Of a DNA stretch of 64,000 nt, positions 12,324 to 22,559 are shown in pieces (positions within the stretch are counted from its first letter, which is position 1; each line of letters starts with the position of its first letter). Under the pieces are notes generated by a model. That model did not search any database and was not told the origin of the DNA. It saw nothing but the letters and a program-made list of their open reading frames with translations. The stretch is from the NCBI GenBank assembly GCA_013339895.1, contig JABACO010000016.1:3243767-3307766 (forward strand), given 5' to 3'. Made by a program: the position numbers and the translations under genes. The DNA is from Ephydatia muelleri. Its lineage: Eukaryota > Porifera > Demospongiae > Spongillida > Spongillidae.

Positions 12324-12398
12324 GCAGCTGCGGATGGATTACATCACCGCTACGCGAGTAGTACTCGCGTAGCGGTTATGTAATCCATCCGCAGCTGC
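12324..12398. repeat. Near-perfect 37-bp inverted repeat with a 1-nt loop
   Basis: The arms 12,324-12,360 and 12,362-12,398 are reverse complements except for one position, with a single G between them. The outer ends read GCAGCTGCGGATGG on both sides. It lies just outside the left end of the large inverted repeat. It could be a residual tail-to-tail transposon junction or an extrudable cruciform. Confidence 0.95.
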
Positions 12399-12429
12399 GA
12401 TGTGGGTCTGGGTACGAGACTACGTGTAC

Positions 12430-13084
12430 AAGCACTCGCGGAAAACGATCCAGGGATCGTTTACGCGAAAAGGGACCTAGTGCATATCATAAAATTTGTC
12501 ATAAAAATGCCTTACGTTTAAATCGCTATAACTTCCGAACTGTAAACGCTATCGACATTCTATTTTCAACACTTCATAGCCCATCATTGCTGTATGTATA
12601 TCTATATTTTCGTGTCTTACACAAGCTCCGTGCCGACGTTATGAGACCTGATTACCCATGGGGTTCGAAACTGCCACATCTTCAGGTAGGAGCGTCCAAT
12701 TCGTTTCAAATTCAGTGTGTATGTAGAGGGGTCCTGTCGCTATTGATTTCGCTAATTTGTATGTTATCCGTTACGGAGATACAGCTGTGCAAAGTTAATG
12801 CACATTTCCTGCTCGATGAGCGCCATTATTGTATGCAACCCGCGTTCCATTCTCCCAATCCACAATAAATTTCGATAACTTCTTTGTTCCGCCCACATTC
12901 TCTGCCTAAAAAGATAGCCGTTCGCAAGGCAGCGAGTTTATACCGGTGAAAGGAAGAACGCTTCTCGCTTCGCAAAACAATCGTACCAAATTGATGGATC
13001 TGAATGAATCGTTGCAGTATTCTTGCGCCTCCCACGTCGAGGGGTGGCAGTATTCAACACGGCGTGAGTAAGGCTATTTGCTAT
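12430..13084 (+). repeat. Left outer arm of a large interrupted inverted repeat
   Basis: This segment matches 23,400-24,060 in reverse complement. Shared landmarks are GGGATCGTTT, AAAAGGGACCTAGTGCATAT, GAGGGGTCCTGTC or its variant, GGGAGAATGGAACGCGG and TTCTTGCGCCTC. Identity is visibly below 90 percent, so the duplication is old. The arm continues after the LTR element at 18,013, because the retrotransposon inserted into it. Confidence 0.85.
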
Positions 13085-13208
13085 TGTAATGCGAGCATGC
13101 GCAGAACAGGCATTACGTAACATGATGGACATGTATATATACTTCCTTTTTATGTATGTTAGCCAGTCTAATCTGGTGCTGCCTGTATCCCTTTCTGGTC
13201 TCATTACA
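13085..13208 (+). repeat. 5' LTR (124 bp)
   Basis: Starts TGTAATGCG and ends CTCATTACA, so the ends are TG...CA within a short inverted TGTAAT/ATTACA. Identical to the 3' LTR. It should carry the element's promoter, but no clear TATA box stands out apart from an ATATATA run in the middle. Confidence 0.97.
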
Positions 13209-13209
13209 T

Positions 13210-13227
13210 TGGCGTAGTCGGCAGGAT
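13210..13227 (+). promoter_or_regulatory. Primer-binding site complementary to tRNA-Ser 3' end
   Basis: TGGCGTAGTCGGCAGGAT is the reverse complement of the 3' end of a typical animal tRNA-Ser (ATCCTGCCGACTACG plus CCA). It begins one base after the LTR. Its last two bases are the A and T of the gag start codon, so the primer site and translation start overlap. Confidence 0.85.
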
Positions 13228-14065
13228 GGCTAGCAAGCCGGTATTGCTGCCAGAACCTTACAGTGGTGAGTCGGGCAGTTGGGATGACTGGATAGACCAT
13301 TTTGAGTGCATTGCGGAGGTGAATAAGTGGGCCACTGGGGAAGAAAAGCTTAAGTGGCTACGTGTCCGCCTGACTGGGAAGGCTCTAACGGCACTCAGGA
13401 AACTGCCTGAAAGCGCGCGTAGCAGCTACGCTGAGTGCAAAACTGCCTTAAAGAAGCGGTTCGACCCCGACAGCAAGAGGGAACTTCATGTCGCTGAACT
13501 CCACACCCGAACGAGAGGAAAGACGGAGGATTGGGCGTCATTTGGAGACGCGCTGAGAGTACTGGTGGACAAAGCGTACCCGCACTTCGAAGACGCGGCC
13601 AGAGAGTGTTTAGCGGTAAACCAATTTCTTTCCCAGATACACAACCAACAGGTCGCCTTCGGAGTAAAGCAGAAAAGACCTAAGAACGTGGAGGAGGCGG
13701 TTGCGGTAACCATTGAGCTAGAGTCCTATCTGGGTAACACCAGACCCACACCTGTGGCTGCTGTGTCTTCTCCGACAACAAGCGAAGACTCTGAACCAGT
13801 TGCGGTGGTGTCTTCTGATGGTGCGGATATTCGCAAGCTAACAGAGCGCCTGGCTCGAATGGAGACACTTCTGGAGGACACCCTAGGACGCAAAAGTGAC
13901 GTGAGTAGAGCAAACCCGCGACGAAAAAGGCAAGTTACCTGCTGGAATTGTGGTCAGATAGGGCATATTGCACGGGCATGCAGAGTGAATTCCAAACCAT
14001 TGGAGAAGCAGGGAAACTTCATGCCCCCGATGCGAAGGGCCCAGCATCAGGGGGCAAGCCTGTAA
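13226..14065 (+). CDS. gag: Gag protein of the complete LTR element
   Basis: 279 codons, starting with the ATG that overlaps the primer site. The Gag core includes WDDWIDHFE near residues 15-23, a WLRVRLTGKAL segment and KKRFDPDSKRELHV. A single CCHC zinc knuckle, CWNCGQIGHIARAC, lies at 13,940-13,981. Gag and the protease frame overlap by 118 nt (13,948-14,065), with the protease in the -1 frame, so pol is probably reached by ribosomal frameshifting. Gag packages the RNA intermediate. The frame is intact. Confidence 0.92.
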   Translation: MASKPVLLPEPYSGESGSWDDWIDHFECIAEVNKWATGEEKLKWLRVRLTGKALTALRKLPESARSSYAECKTALKKRFDPDSKRELHVAELHTRTRGKTEDWASFGDALRVLVDKAYPHFEDAARECLAVNQFLSQIHNQQVAFGVKQKRPKNVEEAVAVTIELESYLGNTRPTPVAAVSSPTTSEDSEPVAVVSSDGADIRKLTERLARMETLLEDTLGRKSDVSRANPRRKRQVTCWNCGQIGHIARACRVNSKPLEKQGNFMPPMRRAQHQGASL

Positions 14066-17000
14066 AAGCCCACGAAGAATGCCATTTAACTGTGCCGACA
14101 TTGTCTCTAAGTAGTTGTGCTAATTACAGAGTACATGGCAGAATTAATTCTATTGTTACCGAGTTCACAATTGATACAGGAGCAGCTGTTTCACTTGTTC
14201 GACAAGACGTGTGGTATAGGGCTGCAAAAGATGGTGGTCTTCAGTTGGTGCAGTGGTCGGGGCAGACACTGGTGGGAGTAAATGGATCACCACTACAAAC
14301 TCATGGACAGGGACTCCTCCAATTCACCTTGCAAGATAAGACCTTTGAAGCCAGTGTGATAGTGACTAGTGACCTCAAGGTCGAGGTGATCCTAGGGGTG
14401 GATTTTTTGCAGAAATACAGCTGCGTAATTGATTGTGGGTGTAAAACTCTTTGTATTCCATCCAAGCATATATCAATGCAGTTCCTGGGAAGCACCGCTC
14501 AACCTGTTAGAGAAGTGGGCCTAGTCACGGTAGAGAAACTCCTGGTACCCCCCGAAAAGTCAGACTGAAATTATGGTGAGTGTCACTCAGAGTGCGGAAG
14601 GAGGGACATGGATGGTAGAAGGGTGTGGTCGATCTGGAGTGATGGTAGCGCATGCCATTGTGAGACCATTGAAAGGAGCCGTCCCGTTACGCATATTCAA
14701 TCCAGGTGAAGAAGCAATAATGGTTAAAAAGGGTGTTACCATAGCAACAATGGAGCAACTGGTGGAGGAGCCCAAAACCATGACTTGTGTATCATCTGTG
14801 ACTGCAGCACGAAAACCAGAAGCGTCGTTGCAAGACCAGTCCTTGTTATGGGATATGGTCATGAAGGTTGGGAAGAACATTAGCATGGCGGAAAAAGAAC
14901 AGTTGTATTTAGTTTTGTTGGAGTTCGTGGACGTTTTCTCTCCGCAGCCAGGGGAGCATGGACACACGACTGTACTTCAGCACCGTATAGATACTGGAAT
15001 TTCACCCCCAATCCTTCAGCACCCAAGGCGGATTCCACAGTCGCGCACAGAGGAGGTCCGGCGACTCATCGATGATATGTTAAAGAAAGACATCATTCAA
15101 CATTCCAGCAGCCCCTGGTCGTCGCCGATCGTATTGGTTAAAAAGAAAGATGGCTCGGCCCGATTCTGCGTCGATTATCGAAAGCTAAACGCTGTGACAA
15201 AAAAAGGACGCTTACCCGTTGCCACGTGTCGATGACACCTTAGATACACTTGCTGGATCAAAGTTCTTCTCCACATTAGACCTCATAAATGGTTATTGGC
15301 AGGTTGAAGTCACTGAGGAGGATCGCCAAAAAACGGCATTTGCTACTAGTGAAGGACTTTTTGAGTTTAAGAGGATGCCTTTCGGACTCTGCAACGCGCC
15401 AGCTACCTTCCAACGTCTAATGGATCGAGTGCTGAAGGATTTGAAGTGGAGCGAGTGTTTAGTTTACATTGACGATATAGTTATTTTTGGTAGGACGTTT
15501 GATGAGCATTTGTGTCATGTTGCAAACGTTCTCTCCCATTTGAGGCAGGCAGGACTAAAGCTGAAGCCCGAAAAGTGTTACTTTCTGCAGCAAGAGGTGC
15601 GGTACCTGGGCCACATTGTTTCGGAAGAAGGCATTGCTACCGACCCCAGCAAGATCACAGCTGTTAGTAGTTGGCCTGCCCCTCTCTGTAAAAAAGACGT
15701 TCAGAGATTTCTGGGACTGGCTAACTATTATAGGCGCTTCATTAAAGGATTTGCAGACATTGCCAAACCTTTGCAACGTTTGGTTGAAAAAAACTCGCTC
15801 TTTGAGTGGACAGATGCTTGCCAAAATGCCTTTACACATCTGCGGCAGTGTTTAGTCACGGCACCGGTTTTGGCTTTCCCGGATTATGAACAACCTTTTC
15901 TATTAGACACCGATGCTAGTGATGTGGGAATAGGGGCTGTCCTGTCCCAAATCTCTGATGCAGGATCGGAAAGAGTGATAGCATATGCGAGTCGTTCTCT
16001 GACCAGACAGGAGCGTCAGTATTGCGTAACCCGACGGGAACTACTGGCTGTGGTTGAATTTATTCAGCATTTTCGGCACTACCTTTTAGGACGCCAATTT
16101 ACCCTACGAACTGACCATAGCTCCATTGTCTGGATCCAGAACTTCAAGGAGCCGGAAGGCCAACTTGCTCGTTGGATGGAGAAACTTCAAGAGTACGATT
16201 TCAAGGTGGTGCATCGTCGGGGAACACAGCACAACAATGCCGATGCTCTATCTAGACAGCCCTGTAAACAGTGTGGGCGTGATAGTCACGTCGTGGGAGC
16301 AGTGGTGCAGTGGCCTTTTCAATCCTATACTCCTGAGGAGATGCAGAAATTACAAAATGATGACCCTGCAATTGGACCAGTGTTACAAGCAGTTGGAAGC
16401 GGTAACTACCCATCGGAGGATGTGGTAAAGTCATGGAGTTGGGAAGGGCGGTGCTTACTGCAACAGTCCAAAATGCTCCATGTATTAGACGGGGTTTTGT
16501 GGAGACGATTCTTAAATGGAGGTACTACTCACCACCAGCTACTACTCCCTTCGATGCTGCGAGACGACGTGCTTGGAAAATTGCACGATGATGTGTGGGG
16601 AGGTCACCTTGGAGAAGCAAAACTGATGCATCGTGTACAGGAACGGTACTACTGGCCTGGCTACTCAGAGAGCGTGAAAGTTTGGTGCAGGACATGTGTC
16701 AAATGCGCCAGGAGAAAGTCTCCTATCCCTCAAAGGAAGGCTTCCATGCAAACAATACAAGCAGGGTATCCTATGCAAGTGGTGGCAGTGGACATAATGG
16801 GCCCTCTGCCAGAGACAGATGATGGGAACAAGTACGTTTTGGTTGCGGTCGACTATTTCACCAGGTGGACTGAGGCATATGGGATACGAAATCAAGAAGC
16901 TGCCACAGTAGCCAAGAAACTGGTAGACGAAGTGTTTTGCCGTTTCTCGCCACCTGAACAATTGCATTCAGATCAGGGAAGACAATTCGAATCGGACTTA

Positions 17001-17873
17001 ATACAACAGCTGTGCAAACTGCTGCAGGTACGCAAAACCCGCACGACTCCCTATCACCCACAATGCAATGGTGTAGTCGAACGCTTTAATAGAACGCTAC
17101 TAGACATGTTGTCGACTACAGTTGGTGACCATCCTTCCGACTGGGACCAGAGCATTCGGAAACTATGTATGGCCTACAACTCTAGTGTGCATTCTGCAAC
17201 CGGATTTACACCTTTTTTCCTCATGTTTGGACGGCAAGTCCGACTGCCAGTGGACCTGATGTACGGCACTAGTTCCCCAGACAGCCAAAGTATCCCCGAG
17301 TATGTGAAGTCACTACAGCACACCTTGCAAGAAGCACACCAGCTAGTTCGTGAGAAGTGTCAAGCAGAGCACAGCAGACAGAAGATGCTGTACGACAGAA
17401 GGGTTCACGGTAAAACATATCAAGTCGGGGATATGGTTCTACTACATAGTTGCGTTATACCAAGGGGCAAGTGTAGGAAATTACACAACCCGTGGACGGG
17501 GCCTTTTCAGGTGGAAGATATAATTGGTGAGAGTGTCTACAAAATCCGAAGCCCAAAAGGTGGTAAGCCCAAAATAATTCACTTTGACAGACTGAAGCCG
17601 TTTCTCTCGAGTGCGGAGGTTAATGATGTGGGACAGAATCGTGAATCAACCCAGCTGCCAGTAGCACCTCTGAAGTCCCCATCAGGTGTCGCGGAACTGC
17701 TGGACAGTTTTGAGGATGTAGATGATGAGACCGAAACTGACGCGCACATGGAACTACCTGCAGTAGAAGACCAACCTGAACCAGTTCCAGACCGTATAGA
17801 ACAAGCTCCACACAGATATCCAACCAGAACAAGAAAAGCTCCTGATCGCTACGGAGCATATGTACACCACTAA
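13948..17873 (+). pseudogene. pol: Pol polyprotein (protease, RT, RNase H, integrase) with two frame breaks
   Basis: The aspartic protease has DTGA at 14,173. The RT carries the YIDD catalytic motif at 15,465-15,476. The RNase H begins LDTDASDVGIG near 15,906. The integrase has an HHCC zinc motif (about 16,586-16,715) and a DDE core with AVDIMGPL, HSDQGRQFE and NGVVERFN, then the GPF chromodomain-adjacent motif near 17,500. The 884-codon RT-to-integrase part (15,219-17,873) is open. The frame is broken twice, at about 14,550-14,560 (protease to linker, in a C/A run) and at about 15,200-15,210 (just before the RT palm, in an A/G run). Each break is a single-base length change in a homopolymer. 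Because the LTRs are identical, these could be very recent mutations or sequencing errors. The stop codon touches the polypurine tract. Confidence 0.93.
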
Positions 17874-17888
17874 GAAGAGAGGGAGTGG
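17873..17888 (+). promoter_or_regulatory. Polypurine tract
   Basis: AGAAGAGAGGGAGTGG lies between the pol stop codon (17,871-17,873) and the 3' LTR. This is the expected plus-strand primer of an LTR element. Confidence 0.85.
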
Positions 17889-18012
17889 TGTAATGCGAGC
17901 ATGCGCAGAACAGGCATTACGTAACATGATGGACATGTATATATACTTCCTTTTTATGTATGTTAGCCAGTCTAATCTGGTGCTGCCTGTATCCCTTTCT
18001 GGTCTCATTACA
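17889..18012 (+). repeat. 3' LTR (124 bp)
   Basis: Identical to the 5' LTR at 13,085-13,208 and followed by the CTAT target duplication. Confidence 0.97.
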
Positions 18013-19490
18013 CTATCATCCTCTAGTCGTGTAATAAAGCTTCTAACTTGCTATTAGTATAGCCCATGCTAAAATTCTTGTCACGCCCACTCAGCTAGAC
18101 TACGCTTGCAATGGGCTATCATATCAGGGTATCCCCCCCAGGACATAAAGCCTCTACACCATACCCCCCTCCCCCAGGACATTTATTTTGGACCCCCTCT
18201 GGGCACACTTCCCTGTACATTACCATTGAACCCCCTCTGGACACATCTCGATGTAGGACACCCCCTTAGGACATTACCATTGAACCCCCTCTGGACACAA
18301 CCTGATGTAGGACACCCCCTTAGGACATTACCATTTTTGAACCCCCTCTGGACACAACCTGATGTAGGACACTCCCTTAGGACATTACCATTGAACCCCC
18401 TCTGGACACATCTCGATGTAGGACACCCCCCTAGGACATTACCATTGAACCCCCTCTGGACACATCCTGATGTAGGATACCCCCTAGAGCATTACCTTTA
18501 AAACCCATCCGGACACATCTCACTGTGCGACACCCCTAGGACATTGCCATCATTGCCATTGGACCCCCCTCTGGACACATCTCACTGCAATAGAACACCT
18601 CCCTAGGACATTACCATTGGACTCCCTCTGGACAACTTTTTTGGTCATCAGTAGGGGTGTACAATTTTTTTATGGAATACATCGGTTGTATTACAATTTT
18701 CAGCTCACGCATAATACATGAACATGCACCCATGCTGGCTCACACAGTCTCCTGCACTTGTGCACACTTGAATTGTTGTGTATATAAACCTGTACACCAT
18801 TGTATCTGATGATGATGACACACTTTTACACCACACTTTGTCACATGCACGGGATCTATTTCATTTAACTGTGTGCATTTTTGAGTGGGTTTATGTACTG
18901 AGCTTCTGTACCACTCTCTTAGTTTTTCCCTGCATTGTTGCCGAAGCATTCCTTATAACAATTCCTCTTTGTGCAGGCTGGGTTTCCCATATAAATGGTT
19001 CTTCGTACCTGACATAGAGCTCTCACATGTAGATAAGTATGTGTAGCTACATGCAGCGTCCCATAGGATTGGACGACTGTACGTGCATCGTGTGCTCATA
19101 GGATTGGTCCTCTATTTGTGCATCCGATCCCCGTAGGGTTGGTCCTTTGTACACACAGGTACCTCGTGTCCCTATAGGATTGTTCTTTTGTACATGCATT
19201 GTGTCCCCATAGGCCCATATGATTGGTCCTTTAGTGTATGTACATTTTGTCCCTGTATATTGATCCTCTGTGTCCCATTGGTTTGGCCCTTTATGCTTGC
19301 ATACACTGTACATCACTGTATACATGCATGTGCAAAGAATAGCACTATTTTTACCACAACATGCCTATACATGTATTCCTATGCACTCACATAATCTTTC
19401 TCTAGTAGAGAAGTGAGTAATAAAGCTTTCTTATTCTGCATAACGCTTGCTCAACTTGCTCAACTTCTCATCATTCTTTATGCCTCAACT
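18013..19490 (+). repeat. Left inner arm of the large inverted repeat
   Basis: Matches 22,560-23,375 in reverse complement, in three blocks: 18,013-18,115 (TCATCCTCTAGTC, GCTAAAATTCTTGTCAC, CCCACTCAGCT); 18,690-19,090 (TTCAGCTCACGCATA, ATATAAACCTGTACACCAT, CCATATAAATGGTTCTT); and 19,380-19,480 (CATAATCTTTCTCTAG, AATAAAGCTTTC, CTCATCATTCTTTAT). The minisatellite at 18.17-18.64 kb interrupts it. The AATAAAGCTT motifs resemble polyadenylation signals, so the repeat may derive from a transcribed element. Confidence 0.8.
18165..18640 (+). repeat. Minisatellite, about 54-bp unit, roughly 8 copies
   Basis: The repeated unit runs from CCATTGAACCCCCTCTGGAC through CGATGTAGGACACCCC to TTAGGACATTA. Unit starts fall at about 18,223, 18,277, 18,331, 18,388 and 18,442. 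Because 54 is divisible by three, one frame stays open across the array (18,106-18,501) with an 18-residue repeat containing LNPLWTHLDVGHP. I see no other sign of coding. Confidence 0.9.
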
Positions 19491-19619
19491 ATTGCTGCTT
19501 ATGCTGACTTCAAGTCTCTTTTTGCCCGCACCATATGGAGTGCGTGAACATGTGTTCACACACCCTTATGCAGGTGTATACGTTGTGCAAATAGCACTGT
19601 ACAATTCTTGAGCACATCA

Positions 19620-20680
19620 CTTGCACACACACACACACACAACACACACACACACACATAAACACAACACGTGACACATAAGGCAACATTATAACACACT
19701 CTAATAATGATGGTACATCCAAATACATTCAAGTGTAAGGTCTGCCTCTCTGAAAGTTTCCTCTGCACAGCATTCTATTCGATGAACAGATTAAGAGGCA
19801 ACTCATTCTATTCTCAATTTCCTGTAAAAGCGTTTGGGAGTCTGGCAACAGCAGAATAATAAAATTGTTTACTAGCTTGCTAAGGTATGTCTGTGTAAAC
19901 TTACTGTGGGGGCCCTGACCCACCACAATCTGCAATGATAGGTAGGTACAATAATATTCATTGCCAAAGGTAACAGTCTAACCTTACAGGCCAACTGTAC
20001 AATGTTGCATCACTATTTTGAATGCAGGGAATTCAACGAGTGTTATTGCACTCCACTGTTCCTGGCCTAGCCTTCTCACAATCATTAGTACAAAGTATTG
20101 TGCTTCCCATTCTGCTCTTGCTATACCCTTCTAGGAGTACTTGAACACTCACTTCATTCCCTGCATACAACTAGTGTGACCAGCAACACTATGTGCTGCC
20201 TCTTCACGGTGCACCACGCATGTAAAGTTTATTATTATTAATTTTTTGAAGGGCGATGGTCCTGCATGTTGTTCCTGCATGGCCTGTGGCAATGAATTTT
20301 ATTGTAAGCTACCCTATCCTGCAGATTGTGGTAGGTCAGGGCCCATGGTAGGTTTACACAGACATAAGTAGCAAATATTCATTATCCAACTCTGCACCTC
20401 TCTAAGAAAATAAAAAAGCCTCTTACATGCTGACCCATGGAATCCCTTATGACTTGTCTTCTATTCTCTTTAATTGTCTCAAGCAGTCCTATTGGGATAT
20501 GATGTATGTACAAAGGACCAGTCCTATGGGACACTACAGTGTACGTGATGTGTACCTACATGTATGTCCCTCATGACCTGTTCAATAGAATAGATCAAGA
20601 ATACATGTGCGAGAACACATTCAGTGTACCATCATTATTAGAGTGTTATTGTTTGTGCCACATGTATATATATGTAAGTG

Positions 20681-20720
<40 letters not shown>
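19620..20720. repeat. Inner imperfect palindrome of the 12.4-24.1 kb inverted repeat
   Basis: The reverse complement of 19,620-19,972 aligns in blocks with 20,288-20,720. Shared landmarks are GGCAATGAAT, GCAGATTGTGGT, GGTCAGGGCCC, TTTACACAGACATA and GTACCATCATTATTAGAGTG, each arm ending in a CA/GT microsatellite (19,629-19,660 and 20,683-20,719). The centre near 20.1 kb is also the centre of the outer arms. The arms are diverged and gapped. Confidence 0.7.
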
Positions 20721-20835
20721 ATTTGTGTATGCTGTGGATAGGTTGCGTGATTTAAGCGGAGAAACAGAGTCAGTGTATGCCAATGCTGTCAAGCAGCCAG
20801 GTAACCCAGGCCTTGTCAGGGTGAAGGCATAAGTT

Positions 20836-21665
20836 GTGGTTAAAGTTAGAGTGTCGTAGAGTGGTATGAGTTGTAGAGTAGTGTGAGTTCGCTGGTGTGA
20901 GCTCACTGGTCGTACAGTGGTGTGAGCTCTCTGATCATAGAGTGGTGTGAGCTCACTGATCGTAGAGTGGTGTGAGCTCACTGGTCGTAGAGTGGTGTGA
21001 GCTCGCTCATTGTAGAGTGGTATGAGCTTGCTGTTTGTAGAGTGGTGTGAGTTCCACTGGTCATAGAGCTCGCTGGTCGTAGAGGTGTGAGCTCGGTGGT
21101 TATAGAGTGGTATGAGCTCGCTGTTTGTAGAGTGGTGCGAGCTTGCTGGTCGTAGAGTGGTGTGAGCTTGCTGGTCGTAGAGTGGTGTGAGCTTGCTGGT
21201 CATAGAGTGGTGTGAGCTCGCTGGTCATAGAGCTCACTGGTCATAGAGTGGTATGAACTCGCTGTTTGTAGAGTGGTGTGAGTTCCACTGGTCATAGAGC
21301 TGGCTGGTCGTAGAGGTGTGAGCTCGCTGGTCGTAGAGTGGTGTGAACTTGCTGGTCGTAGAGTGGTGTGAGCTTGCTGGTCATAGAGTGGTGTGAGCTC
21401 ACTGGTCGTAGAGTGGTATGAGCTCACTGGTCGTAGAGTGGTGTGAGCTCACTGGTCGTAGAGTGGTGTGAGCTCGCTGGTCATAGAGTGTCTGAGTGGT
21501 GTGAGCTCGCTAGTTGTAGAGTGGTGTGAGCTCGCTGGTCATAGAGTGGTGTGAGCTTGCTGGTCGTAGAGTGGTGTGAGCTCGCTAGTTGTAGAGTGGT
21601 GTGAGCTCGCTGGTCATAGAGTAGTGTGACTTAGCTGGTCATAGAGTGGTGTGAACTCGCTGGAG
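20836..21665 (+). repeat. Minisatellite, 25-bp unit, about 33 copies
   Basis: The unit is close to GGTCGTAGAGTGGTGTGAGC followed by TCGCT. Variants alternate GTCGTAG and GTCATAG, and a few units are truncated (for example 21,060-21,090 and 21,230-21,250). Frames on the minus strand through this array are repeat artefacts. Confidence 0.95.
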
Positions 21666-22559
21666 ATCATGGGGCCACTGGTGCAGCACATGGCCAGGCC
21701 TTGGCAGAGTGCTCTCCACCACAGCCTGGGACCTGTGGGTGGCTCGCTCCGTGTGCACCAGATGGTGGAGCAGTGCCTGCTGGTGTGGTGGTGAGCCTGC
21801 TTGGAACTGGCTGTTGCCGTGCATGAAAGGGCTGATGTGTGACACACCACATGAGCACGTCCTCCTTCAACACATCCTAGTGGAGGCTGTCCATAGCTGT
21901 GGCCCGCCAAAAGAGCTGTCATACGTCAAGGCTGCTGCCATCAGGTGCGAAGAGCTGGCAGATGATGAGTTGGTACTTCACCAGCTCAAGAGCAGTTTGG
22001 GCGCAATCTGAATGCAATATGTTCCAGGCTTCCATCCAGGAGCTGAGATCTGATACCTGTCACCTGGTGCTGCCCTTCTTAGCCACCTGGCCAACTAGCA
22101 ACCCGTCATCTAATAGGAGAAGGAGTTGGTCAACTGAGCCGTAGTCAAGGCTATGACTGGAGTGCTGCACACATGAAATTACTTTTATATGGATGCGAAC
22201 CTGTGAACATATCAACAACAGTTTGGAATGATTTTTGATTGGATAAGGGTTTTAGGGGTAAGACACCCTGTATTGGGCACTAATGCCAAGCTTAGGATTG
22301 GTTAGGATCATTCATTGAATGCATCTGTAGAAACATATGCTTACATCTCAGCCTTAGCAGCGGACATGCACTGTACCTAGTACCCAAAGAAAGCTTAGTA
22401 ATACTATGACATAGGCTGGTCATGTGCATTAAACTACACCTGTACCTAAACTCTACCTTAGGGCAAAATCATGTACTCTATGTGAGCTGAAAATTGTGTG
22501 GGCAACAGGAGACCAAAGTTACTGTGAAGTGGTACAGATGCCACATAGCTGAGTGGGGG
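21666..22559. other. GC-richer unique segment, then AT-rich spacer
   Basis: 21,666-22,145 is more GC-rich than its surroundings and has a 100-codon plus-strand frame (21,709-22,011) with the acidic stretch CEELADDELVLHQL near its end. It follows directly from the minisatellite. It could be a degraded exon or part of the minisatellite's parent element; I do not recognise it. 22,146-22,559 shows nothing except a G-run at 22,566-22,580. Confidence 0.3.

Larger units (their letters stand above)
13085..18012 (+). mobile_element. Complete Ty3/gypsy LTR retrotransposon with identical 124-bp LTRs
   Basis: The element has 5' LTR 13,085-13,208, 3' LTR 17,889-18,012, primer site, gag, pol (protease, reverse transcriptase, RNase H, integrase) and polypurine tract in normal order. 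It is 4,928 bp long. CTAT flanks both ends (13,081-13,084 and 18,013-18,016), a 4-bp target duplication. The two LTRs are identical over their full length, which indicates recent insertion. Removing the element rejoins the left arm of the surrounding inverted repeat so that it aligns with the right arm, which independently confirms the boundaries. Protease-RT-RNaseH-integrase order and a GPF motif after integrase place it in the Ty3/gypsy group (Metaviridae). Very short LTRs with a tRNA-Ser primer recall mag-type elements, from memory only. Confidence 0.95.

Noticed and set aside
18106..18501. 131-codon frame with 18-residue repeats as a real repeat protein
   Set aside because: It simply reflects a 54-bp minisatellite inside an old repeat arm and is absent from the homologous right arm.
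20646..21922. Long minus-strand frames with HTTLRPASSH-type repeats
   Set aside because: They follow the 25-bp minisatellite; the period is not a multiple of three and there is no supporting start or splice context.
21667..21922. Minus-strand frames over the GC-rich segment
   Set aside because: High GC lengthens chance frames; three overlapping frames are open at once and none shows a motif.
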